Shown piece by piece: positions 1-9,364 of a stretch of 64,000 bases of DNA. Source of the DNA: Elymus sibiricus (Eukaryota; Streptophyta; Magnoliopsida; Poales; Poaceae); NCBI GenBank assembly GCA_039707655.1, contig CM077665.1, forward strand, positions 141,485,148 through 141,549,147. Reading direction: 5' to 3'. The first letter of the stretch is position 1. The number at the start of each line of letters is the position of its first letter. The notes beneath the pieces are model-generated. The model was given only the letters and a program-made list of their open reading frames with translations. It did no database searches and was not told where the DNA came from. A program made the translations under genes and the position numbers.

Positions 1-134
1 ATGTGGATCATGTTACACTTAGACAACTTGAGGGATGTTATTCTAAGTGGGAGTTCTTAAATAATTTGATTAATTGAACTTCAATTATCATGAACATAGT
101 CTAAATAATCTTTGCAATTGTATGGTGTAGATCA
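1..134 (+). other. Copia untranslated leader
   Basis: AT-rich sequence ahead of the gag start codon at 135-137. It would be the stretch between the primer-binding site and gag. The primer-binding site itself is not visible, so it lies left of the window. No ORF is supported here. Confidence 0.5.
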
Positions 135-966
135 ATGGCCCGCGCTGTAGTTCCACTGAATTTTAATGCGTTCCTAGAGAAAGCTAAGTTGAAAGTTGAT
201 GGAAGCAACTATGCGGACTAGGTCCGTGATCTGAGGATTGTCCTCACTGCTGCACAGAAGGCTTATGTCCTTAATGCACCGCTCAGTGAAATACCCCTAC
301 GGCTTCATCTGAGGACGTTATGAACGTCTGGCAGACAAGAAAATATGACTACTCGATAGTTCAGTGCGCCATACTTTACGGCTTAGAACCGGGGCTCGAA
401 AGATGTTTTGAGCACCACGGAGCATATGAGATGTTCCAAGAGCTGAAAATTTGTTTTTCAAGCTCACACCCGGGTCGAGAGGTATGCCACCTTTGACAAG
501 TTCTATAGCTACAAGATGGAGGAGAACAGCTCCGTTAGTGAGCATGTACTCAGAATGTCTGAGTACTTCAAACACTTGAATCAAGTGGGAGTTAGACTTC
601 CGAATAAAGTGGTGATTGATAGAGTTCTCCAGTCACTATCACTAAGCTATTGGATCTTCGTGATGAACTATAAACATGCAAGGGATAGAAGATCCTTAAA
701 GCTATTCGCGATGCTACAATCTGCGGATGTAGAAATCAAAAAAAAGGAAGCATCAAGTGTTGATGGTTATTAAGACCACTAATTTCAAGAAGGGCAAGGG
801 AAAGAAAAGGGAACTTCAAGAAGAACGGTAAAACAGTTGCCGCTCACACGAAGACACCCAAGGCTGAACCAAACCCGAGACTTAGTGCTCCCATTGCAAA
901 GGGAAATATCACAAGGAGCGGAACTTCCCCAAAGTAACTGGCAGATAATAAGACTGGCAATGTCAA
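135..966 (+). pseudogene. Copia gag, decayed
   Basis: Gag packages the element RNA into virus-like particles. The reading starts MARAVVPLNF and can be followed to about 770 in changing frames; the middle part (516-773) matches the gag fragment of the second copia element in this window at 62537-62947. An amber stop at about 222-227 replaces a tryptophan codon in the usual N-A/D-W-V context. A frameshift follows near 310. The CCHC zinc knuckle at about 870-930 is degraded: the last cysteine is replaced and the glycine-histidine pair is altered. It is a dead gag. Confidence 0.8.
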
Positions 967-1344
967 TAAAGATATTTGATATACATGTTATTGATGTGTA
1001 CCTTACTAGTACTCGTAGGAGCACCTGGGTATTTGATACTTGTTCAGTTGCTTGCAACTTGAAACATGGAGCTTCGGAATAAACGAGGGCTAGCTAAAGA
1101 ACGAGGTGACGATGTGCATTGGAAGTGTCTCCAAGGTTGATGTGATCACCATCGCCACGCTCTCTCTATCTTCAGGATTAGTGATGAACCTAAATAATTG
1201 TTATTTGGTACTTGCGTTAAGCATGAACATTATATCTGATAGTGTTTATTGCAAGACGGTTATTCAATTTCAGAGAATAATTGTTATTCTATTTGGATAA
1301 TATTATTGATGATCATGCACTTAAAATGAAAGGTTTATTGAATC
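967..1344 (+). pseudogene. Copia aspartic protease, decayed
   Basis: This segment matches the protease of the minus-strand copia copy (62518 downwards). The active-site triad reads D-T-C at the FDT motif near 1030-1045 where the family has D-T-G, and the following residues are rearranged. Frameshifts split the remaining domain over two or more frames (837-1082 and 1106-1300). The protease would cleave the gag-pol polyprotein; this copy cannot be active. Confidence 0.7.
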
Positions 1345-2256
1345 TTGATCGTAGTAATACATATGTTCATAACACGAATGCCAAAAGATAATGACAGTAC
1401 CACATATTTGTGGCACTGCCGCTTAGGTCATATCAGTGTTAAACACATGAAGAAACTCCATGCAGATGGGTTTTTGGAATCTCTTGATTATGAATCATTT
1501 GAGACATGTGAACCGTGCCTTATTGGCAAGATGACTAAAACTCCGTTCTTCGGAACAATGGAGCGAGCAACCAACTTATTGGAAATAATACATACCGATG
1601 TATGCGGTCCGATGATTGTTGAGGCGCGCGGTGGATATCGTTATGTTCTCATGTTCACAGATGATTTGAGTAGATATGGCTATGTCTACTTGATGAAGCA
1701 TAAATCTGAAACATTTGAAAAGTTCAAAGAATTTCAGAGTGAAGTAGAGAACCATCGTAACAAGAAAATAAATTTCTTACGATCTGATCGTGGAGGAGAA
1801 TATTTGAGTTACGAGTTTGGCAATCACTTAAGACAATGTGGAATTGTTTCACAGTTAACGCCACCTGGAACACCACAGCGTAATGGTGTGTCCGAACTTC
1901 GTAATCGTACTCTATTAGATATGGTGCGTTCTATGATGTCTCTTACCGATTTGCCACTATCATTTTAGGGTTATGCAATAGAGACAGCTGCATTCACTTT
2001 AAATAGGGCACCGTCTAAATCCGTTGAGACGACACCGTATGAACTGTGGTTTGGAAAGAAACCTAAGCTGTCGTTTCTTAAAGTTTGGGGCTGCGATGCT
2101 TATGTCAAAAGGCTTCAGCCTGATAAGCTTGAACCCAAAGCGGATAAGTGCGTCTTCATAGGATACCCAAAAGAAACTGTTGGGTACACCTTCTACCATA
2201 GATCCGAAGGCAAAGTTTTTGTTGCTAAGAATGGATCCTTTCTAGAGGAGTTTCTC
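1345..2256 (+). pseudogene. Copia integrase (GAG-pre-integrase plus catalytic core)
   Basis: Integrase inserts the element cDNA into the host chromosome. The H-H-C-C zinc-binding part is readable at about 1411-1520 (WHCRLGH, then CEPC). The core carries the first Asp in HTDVCGP, the second in SDRGGEY and the Glu in the NGVSE segment. The frame is open from 1345 to an amber stop at 1966-1968, where TGG (Trp) is expected before G-Y-A. After the stop the same frame continues with the conserved FGKKPKLSFLKVWGC segment and onward into the RT ORF. Catalytic residues are intact, but the protein is truncated. Confidence 0.85.
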
Positions 2257-3130
2257 TTGAAAGAAGTGAGTGGGAGGAAAGTAGAACTTGATGAGGTAAT
2301 TGTACCTCCTCTAGATAGTAGTACACCACAGAAAGAAATTTATGTGACACCAACACAGACCAGAGAAGAAGATAATGATGATGATCATGAAACTTCGGAG
2401 CAAGTTGCTACTGAACCTCGAAGGTCAACCAGGACACGTTCCGCACCAGAGTGGTACGGAAATCCAGTCTTGGAGGTTATGTTGTTAGACAACGGTGAAC
2501 CTTCGAATTATGAAGAAGCTATGGCGAGCCCGGATTCCGAGAAATGGCTTGAGGCCATGAAATCCGAGATAGGATCCATGTATGAGAACAAAGTGTGGAC
2601 TTTGGTAGGCTTGCCCGATGAACGGCGAGCTATTGAAAATAAATGGATCTTTAAGAAGAAGACGGACGCTGATGGTAATATCATCATCTATAAAGCTCGA
2701 CTTGTTGCTAAAGGTTATCAACAAGTTCAAGGAGTTGACTACAATGAGACTTTCTCACCCGTAGCGATGCTAAAGTCTGTCAGAATTATGTTAGCAATTG
2801 CCGCATTTTATGATTATGAAATCTGGCAAATGGACGTCAAAACGGCATTCCTTAATGGATTCCTTAAGGAAGAATTGTATATGATGCAACCGGAAGGTTT
2901 TGTCGATCCTAAAGGTGCTAACAAAGTATGCAAGCTCCAGCGATCCATCTATGGACTAGTGCAAGCATCTCGGAGCTCGAATACTCGCTTTGATGAAATG
3001 ATCAAAGCGTTTGGGTTTATGCAAGTTTATGGAGAAACTTGTATTTACAACAAAGTGAGTGGGAGCTCTATAACATTTCTAATAAGTATATGTGATTGGA
3101 AATGATGTAGAATTTCTGGAAAGCATAAAG
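2257..3130 (+). pseudogene. Copia reverse transcriptase with the catalytic YVDD box deleted
   Basis: The segment carries the conserved copia RT blocks: WKIFKKK-like (KWIFKKKTDADG), KARLVAKGY, QMDVKTAFLNG and SIYGLVQASR. The frame is open to 3105. Compared with the minus-strand copy, which has LYVDDILLMGND at 60377-60388, about 20 bases are missing around 3085-3096, so the text jumps from F-L-I to the G-N-D-V segment. The deletion removes both catalytic aspartates and shifts the frame. The polymerase is therefore inactive. Confidence 0.88.
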
Positions 3131-3534
3131 AATTAATTGAAAGGAGTTTTTCAATAAAAACCTGTTTTTGAGTTATCCACGGTTTGGGTATCGAGATCTA
3201 TAGAGATAGATCAAGACACCTGATAAAAGATTTTCACACACCTTGATGAGATTTTGAAGAAGTTCAAAATGGATCAAGTCAAAAGAAATAAGTTCTTGGC
3301 TGGTGTGAAGTGGAGTAAGACTTGAAGATCTAGGTAAAGATTGTTTACATGTTAGGCATCAAAATCTATAGAGATAGATTGAGACGCCTCATATGACTTT
3401 CACAAAACATATACCTTGACAAGATTTTGAAGAAGTTCAAAATGGATCAGTCAAAGAAGGAGTTCTTGACTGTGGTGAAAGGTGTGAAGTTGAGTAAGAC
3501 TCAAATCTCGACCATGGCAAAATAAATAGAATGG
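3131..3534 (+). repeat. Duplicated segment between RT and RNase H of the copia element
   Basis: The stretch that would encode the linker G-I-K-I-Y-R-D-R to the L-S-K-T-Q region occurs twice in direct orientation. The shared words CTATAGAGATAGAT (3198 and 3366) and GATTTTGAAGAAGTTCAAAA lie about 168 bp apart. The two copies have diverged from each other by substitutions and indels. The other copia element in the window has a single copy. Confidence 0.75.
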
Positions 3535-3960
3535 ATGAAGGTTATCCCCTATGCCTCGGCCATAGGTTCTATAAAGTATGCCAAGCTGTGTGCCTTGCCA
3601 TGTGTTTGGCAAAAGAGGTACCAAAGTGATCCAGGAGTAGATCATTGGACAGCGGTCAAGAATATCCTGAAGTACCTGAAAAGGACTAAGGAAGAATTTC
3701 TCGGGAATAGAGGTGATAAAGAGTTCGTCGTAAAGGGTTACGTCGATGCAAGCTTTAAACACCGATCCGGAAGACTATGAGTCTCATACCGGATACGTAA
3801 AGTGGGACAATCGGTTTGGAGTAGCTCCAAGCAGAGTGTGGTAGCAGCATCTACATATGACATAGAGATTTGCCAAGAACACACGGATCTGATTATTGCA
3901 GACCCGTTGACTAAAACCTCTCTCACAAGCAAAACATGATCAGCCCTAGAACTGATTGGA
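3535..3960 (+). pseudogene. Copia RNase H remnant
   Basis: Matches the end of the minus-strand copia polyprotein: IPYASAIGSI, RYQSDPG, VKNILKYLKRTK and GYVDAS are recognisable at 3541-3760. The segment with the later catalytic residues and the E-A-E-Y-I-A-A-S block is deleted or scrambled after about 3850. A piece with the P-L-T-K motif survives near 3902-3915. RNase H would degrade the RNA strand of the RNA/DNA hybrid; this copy is non-functional. Confidence 0.75.
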
Positions 3961-4004
3961 TGTTAATTACATGGAGATGTAAACTAGATTATTGATTCTA
4001 GTGC

Positions 4005-4014
4005 AAGTGGGAGA
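4005..4014 (+). promoter_or_regulatory. Polypurine tract of the plus-strand copia element
   Basis: AAGTGGGAGA sits one base before the 3' LTR. This is the usual position and composition of the plus-strand primer. The same purine run is found in reverse complement next to the LTR of the other copia element at 59374-59383. Confidence 0.75.
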
Positions 4015-4015
4015 C

Positions 4016-5756
4016 TGTTGGAAATATGCCCTAGAGGCAATTAATAAAGTGTTTATTATCATATTTCTCCGTTCATGATAATGGTTTCTTATTCATGCTA
4101 GAATTGTATAGACCGGAAACTTAATACATGTGTGGATAATAGACAAATACTGAGTCCCTAGTAAGCCTCTACTAGACTAGCTCGTTGATCAAAAGATGGT
4201 CAAGATTTCCTGACCATGGACATGAGTTGTCATTTGATAATGGGATCACATCATTAGGAGAATGATGTGATGGACTTGACCCAACCGTTAGCATAGCAAA
4301 TGATCGTTCAGTTTATTGCTATTGCTTTCACTATGTCAAATACACGTTCCTCTGACCATGAGATCATGCAACTCCCGGATACCGTAGGAATACTTTGGGT
4401 GTATCAAACGTCACAACGTAACTGGGTGATTATAAAGGTGCACTACAGGTATCTCCGAAAGTGTTTGTTGAGTTGGCATGGATCGAGATTGGGATTTGTC
4501 ACTCCGACTATCGGAGAGGTATCTCTGGGCCCTCTCGGTAATACAGCATCACAGAAGTCTTGCAAGCACCGTGACTAAAGAGTTAGTTGCAAGATGATGT
4601 ATTACGGAACGAGTAAAGAGACTTGCCGGTAACGAGATTGAACTAGGTATTGGATACCGACGATCGAATCTCGGGCAAGTAACATACCGCCGGACAAAGG
4701 GAACAACGTATGTTGTCATATGAGGTTCACCGATAAAGATCTTCGTGGAATATGTAGGAACCAATATGAGCATCCAGGTCCTGCTATTGGTTATTGACCA
4801 GAGAGTTGTCTCGCTCATGTCTACATCATTCCCGAACCCGTAGGGTCCGCACACTTAAGGTTCGATGACGAATAAGTATTATATGAGTTATGTGATTGGT
4901 GACCGAATGTTGTTCGGAGCCCCGGATGAGATCACGGACATGACGAGGAGTCTCGGAATGTCCGAGAGGTAAAGATTCATATATTGGAAGGCTATATTCG
5001 GACATCGGAAAGGTTCCGAGTGATTCGGGTATTTTTCAGAGTACCGGGGAGTTACGGGAATTCACCGGGAGAAGTAATGGGCCTTATTGGGCCATACGGG
5101 AAAAGGAGAGGCAGGCCACGTGAGGAGGCGCGCGCCCCCCCTTGCCCAAACCGAATTGGACTAGGGGAGGGGGCGCAGCCCCCTCTTTCCTTTCCCTCTC
5201 CCTTCCCCCTTTCCTACTCCGTATGGGAGGTGGAATCCTACTAGGACTAAGGAGTCCTAGTAGGACTCCCCACACTTGGCGCAGCCCCTAGGGCCAGCCT
5301 CCTCCCCTCTCCCTCCTTTATATACGGAGGAGGGGCACCCATTGGAGACACACAATTGTCCCATAGCCGTGTGCGGTGCCCCAATCTCCGTTTTCCACCT
5401 CGGTCATATTTTCGGAGAGCTTAGGCGAAGCCCTGCCGGAATCACTTCACCGTCACCGTCGCCACGCCGTCGTGCTGACGGAACTCATCTACTTCCTCGA
5501 CGTCTTGCTGGATCAAGAAGGCGAGGATCGTCACCGAGATGCACGTGTGTAGAACTCGGAGGTGCCGTACGTTCGGTACTCGATCGGTGGAGCTCGAAGG
5601 ATTGTTCGACTACATCAACCGCGTTGTGAGACGCTTCCGCTAACGGTCTACGAGGGTACGTAGACACACTCTCCCCTCTCGCAGCGATGCATCTCCATGG
5701 ATAGATCTTGCGTGAGCGTAGGAATTTTTTTGAAATTCATGCTCCGTTCCCCAACA
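4016..5756 (+). repeat. 3' LTR of the Angela-type copia element
   Basis: A 1741-bp LTR with TG...CA ends, within the usual 1.6-1.8 kb range of this family. A TATA-like TTTATATAC at 5317-5325 marks the U3/R promoter. It is followed by a GC-rich stretch that would be the transcribed leader. The minus-strand LTR at 57774-59372 is homologous but shorter. Small ORFs inside it are chance reading frames. Confidence 0.92.
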
Positions 5757-6239
5757 ATAAATACAGTAAAGTAAAGCATACTAAGTAAATATTCCATACT
5801 CCGATCATTCTCACGATCCAATCTGAATCTGATCCAAATCCAATCCAAATCATGTGGTCACCCGACCACTCATCTCATAGCCATCCCATGGCTAACATAT
5901 CATATTCCTGACGTCATCTGATGTCTGCACCAGACGAGTTCTTCCATCATTATTATCATTGTTATGGTTGACCACCTAGTGAGGTCTGGACGGGCTGTCC
6001 AATACCGTGGACGCGGCTATTCGAATAGATTTGACACTCTCTAGAGGTTGCGCACTTTACCCACACCATGAAGCACCTGGCCTCGTGATCCCACTCAGGT
6101 GGACCAGCGTTGCTTCAACAAAACTTGCCTGACCCGTGACTCTTTCATCGTACCACCGGCACTCATCCTCCCCCGGAGGTCTGCCCTGGGTGGCCCATGT
6201 GTCCTCATGACACCTGCCACCGTCGTGGCCAAACTAAAC

Positions 6240-6302
6240 TGTCCCAAACGGGGACTCCACTAAACTGTCCCAAACGGGGACTAGTCTGTCCCAAACGGGG
6301 AC
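6240..6302 (-). repeat. Short minisatellite in the LARD LTR, 3 units here and 2 in the sister LTR
   Basis: The 16-bp word TGTCCCAAACGGGGAC occurs at 6240, 6266 and 6287. The sister LTR has it only at 13293 and 13314. The core is near-palindromic (GTCCC...GGGAC). One unit was gained or lost after insertion of the element, because the two LTRs start identical. Confidence 0.85.
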
Positions 6303-7663
6303 CGCGCGCAAACAAACAATCAACTGGGCTCACAGGGTTATCACCGCCTACCTGATCAGGGTAGCACGCGTGCATAACCCTCCCTCTTTGGAGGTACCGG
6401 TGAAAGAGCACGCGATCAGACCAAGTCAAGGTCGTCCCATACCGGCAAATGTGGTTGCACGGATAAACCCGGACAGGTGACTCTAGATTAACCGACTTGG
6501 TTTCATCAAGTAAGCCTGTGGTTCATCGCAACACCTTATGAGGGCAGCAACTATGCATTTAAACTATTTACTATGAATTACTATACAGCAAGTGAACGAA
6601 AGTACTGTATGTAGTAAGTGCAATCTAACAGAAGAGTAGTTATTTCTATCACAGACATAATCATTAAACACGCAAGAATAACATAGAGCAATGCTTTAGG
6701 GCATATATCAGATGGTCGGCTTGCCTGGGGTCAAAGAAATACTCCGGAAAGAAATGCGGTGAAGCCGCGGAACGATACGCCAGAACGGTTCTCCTCTGGA
6801 GGGGACTGATGGAAGGGCGAGGGCAAAATGGTAATTTTCACTATGTGACCACCTTGTGAAAATGATACCAAAATAACGGGCTTGCCGAGACGAAGATGTG
6901 GGCGCTGGAATCACCGGAATCGGAGTTACGGTAAAAAAGTTATGGCCGTTCGTTGTTTAGGGAGAAAATAAATAATAATGTATTCATTTTCGCTCTAAAC
7001 CAGTGAACGACCACATTCTAACCGTTTTGGCCGGCTGTTCAAAAGAGAAAGCACACTTTACTGGAATACGCCTTCGAATAGCGAAAACGTATTCTCAAAA
7101 GTACGTTTCCACTTAAACCTCGCGGGCCCGGAGTCAACGCCCCTGTCTGACCGACAGGTGGGGCCGTAAGGGAGGCAGGGCCCACCGGCTGGGTCAACTG
7201 CTGCATTCTCCCCAGCGCCCGACGGAGGCAGAGCAGAGGGCTCGGCGCCGGCGCTCGTCCCGGCGGCCCCGGCCATCCCCGGCGGAGCTCGGACCACCGG
7301 AGTGACCAGCGCGAGGAGGCGCATCCGCCAGTGGGCACTACTCTCGCCGGAGAGCAGTGGAGCAAGCGGGGCTCTCAACCGCGGTGGCCGGCAGCTACGG
7401 CGACTCCGGCACGGTGCTGCGGCCACGGAGAGGAGGGCGGCGAGCCGCGGGGAGGGTTTAGGTGGTGGTGAGGGCTGCTGGAGATGGCTAGGTGGAGCGG
7501 GGAGAGACCGCTGAACTCGAATTCGAGAAGAGGGACGGCGCGGCTATGGCGGCCGCGAGGTGGGATTGGGGCACCGGGTCTAGCTCCGGTGGCTAGGAGG
7601 GAAGCTGAGAGGGAGAGGAGGGGGCTGGGAGCTCGACGATGCCCGGGGAGGCTCCGGCCTCGG

Positions 7664-7673
7664 CTATTTATAG
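7664..7673 (-). promoter_or_regulatory. TATA box of the LARD 3' LTR
   Basis: CTATTTATAG (CTATAAATAG on the minus strand) is an exact plant TATA box, set in a GC-rich context. It is conserved at the matching site of the sister LTR (14691-14700). Transcription would run leftwards. Confidence 0.6.
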
Positions 7674-9349
7674 CCCAGCCATGGCTACTGGATAAGCTAG
7701 CCGCCGTGGCAATCTTAGCCCCGCACTGGCGCTCCGGCGACACGCGGAGGAAGGGCGCGATGTCGGCAGGGTGCCTAGAGGTGCGGAGGAGCTTGCAGGA
7801 GCTTCGGGAGAGCTCGGGGAGCGCTCTGGACACATGGCCAGGGAGATGCAGAGGCGATTTCTTCATGGGCATGGCGATGGCGACGTAACCACGGCGAGAT
7901 AGGGCGGGGCAGCAGGGGGGAATTGACTGCACGAGCACGGGCTAGTTACTGGACATGGAGATGGCTCGAGAAGAAGAGGAAACGGACGAGGCCGAGGGAC
8001 CCAATGCACAGAGCATGCATTTGCTGCGCTCTGCCCGTGGTCACCGCGTGGCCACGGCATTGCCACGCCTTGCTCGATGCCAAACCATGTCCAGGGTGTT
8101 GTACACTATACACTGAGTTGACTAGAGAGGGTTTGGAGGGGAGAGGAGACAAAGACTGACTGATTTGAGCTCACAATGGTCCTGACATGAAAGTGTTTGT
8201 GCTGTAGTGTGACCACCACATTAGTGATCTTGGCCTGATCTTTGGCATGGATTAGTCATCCACTAAGGTGGTCATGATGCCAAGATTTCAGCACAAATGA
8301 ATCAGTCTAGATGATACCTCCTTTGCAAACTTGCAAACTGGCCAGAATTGGAGATGTTGATGCTGGGCAAAAATGGCTAAATGGATTGGGCTGAAATTTG
8401 GAGGAGGTGAATGATTTGAACATAGGAAGCTACTGTAAAAGTTTCAGCTCATTTGAGAATGCCAAAATGATACTTCCTTCACAGAGCTTCCAAATGGACA
8501 GAAACTTAGGAAAATTGCTGGGAAATGATGGATAGAGGGATTGAGCTGATTTTTGGTATCCATGAGTGATTTGGCAGTGCCAACTTCCATGAAAAGTTTC
8601 AGCTCAACTAGATCAAGGAATAAAGCACTTCCTTTGCAATTTGCCCAACTGGACAGAATTTGCAAATGGATGTGGTGCTCAAAATGCGAACTATGGAACT
8701 TGGGATCTTGGTGGAAATGGGGAATATATGGACATGAGAAGCTCCACAATTTATTTGGGATTTTTCCTGGCTACCAAAATGGTAGTTCCTTTAGAAAGTG
8801 CCCAAAATGCAATATTGGCATTAAATAGGAAAATGCAATTTCCTTTATTTAATTATGGCCAATATTTTTATGGGAGCTCAATATGATCACAAAGAATATC
8901 TCCACAACTTTTCATGAGCTTTGGAGATGGAAGGTATTTTCCTGGATTTAATTCCTTTAACTGGCAGAAAAAGGAATTAATTATAAATGAAAAATATTGC
9001 AAATGACCTGGCAATATTTTTGCATATCTAGGGTTTATAGATAAAGGATTATCACTGGGAAAAGTTTGGGAGTCAGCAGATTAAAGGAAATTGGGGTTCC
9101 TATGTAACTGGAAGGAGCAGGGTTTCCCTTCCGGCAACTCGGAAGGAAGGGTTTCGATGGCAAAGTCCTGAGATTGATCTTGGGTGGCAAGGTTGGACTG
9201 GAGAGAATTTTTGGTTGGATAGGGAAGGCAAGGTTCGATGACCATCTTCACATACCCAAGAGTGAAGGAAATCCGATAACATCAAGAAAAAAGACGGGAG
9301 TCAAATCCCGCAAAGGAAAAAAAACAGGAGCGAAAACCAGGGTGTTACA

Positions 9350-9364
9350 AACCTACCCCCCTTA
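9350..9364 (-). promoter_or_regulatory. Polypurine tract of the LARD-like element
   Basis: On the minus strand the bases before the LTR start read AAGGGGGGTAGGT. A G-rich tract directly beside the 3' LTR is the expected plus-strand primer. Its position fixes the element on the minus strand. Confidence 0.65.

Larger units (their letters stand above)
1..5756 (+). mobile_element. Ty1/copia LTR retrotransposon, Angela/BARE/WIS type, left part outside the window
   Basis: Gag, protease, integrase, reverse transcriptase and RNase H remnants occur in copia order on the plus strand, followed by a purine tract and a complete 3' LTR. The LTR start TGTTGGAAATATGCCC and end CCCCAACA identify the Angela/BARE/WIS group of Triticeae. 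The element lies inside the left LTR of the LARD-like element: sequence from 5758 matches the other LARD LTR from 12811 onward. Its 5' LTR and primer-binding site are beyond the window start. It is badly decayed, with stops, deletions and an internal duplication, and cannot encode a working polyprotein. Confidence 0.92.
5757..9349 (-). repeat. 3' LTR of the LARD-like element, 5757 side truncated
   Basis: Sequence from 5758 to 9349 aligns base by base with 12811-16377, apart from substitutions and small indels. About 455 bp that should form the LTR end are missing because copia inserted at 5757; they should lie left of the window. The middle part (about 7100-8080) is GC-rich and the flanks are AT-rich. 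ORFs in the GC-rich part occur on both strands and are mostly composition artefacts. Confidence 0.9.

Noticed and set aside
5276..5629. 117-codon ORF in the copia LTR
   Set aside because: Lies across the TATA box and leader of an LTR, with an overlapping ORF on the other strand. No known product.
7375..7938. 187-codon minus-strand ORF in the GC-rich part of the LARD LTR (also 14402-14965)
   Set aside because: It spans the TATA box of the LTR, overlaps ORFs in several other frames of the same GC-rich block, and matches no protein family. Presence in both LTRs is expected from their common origin.
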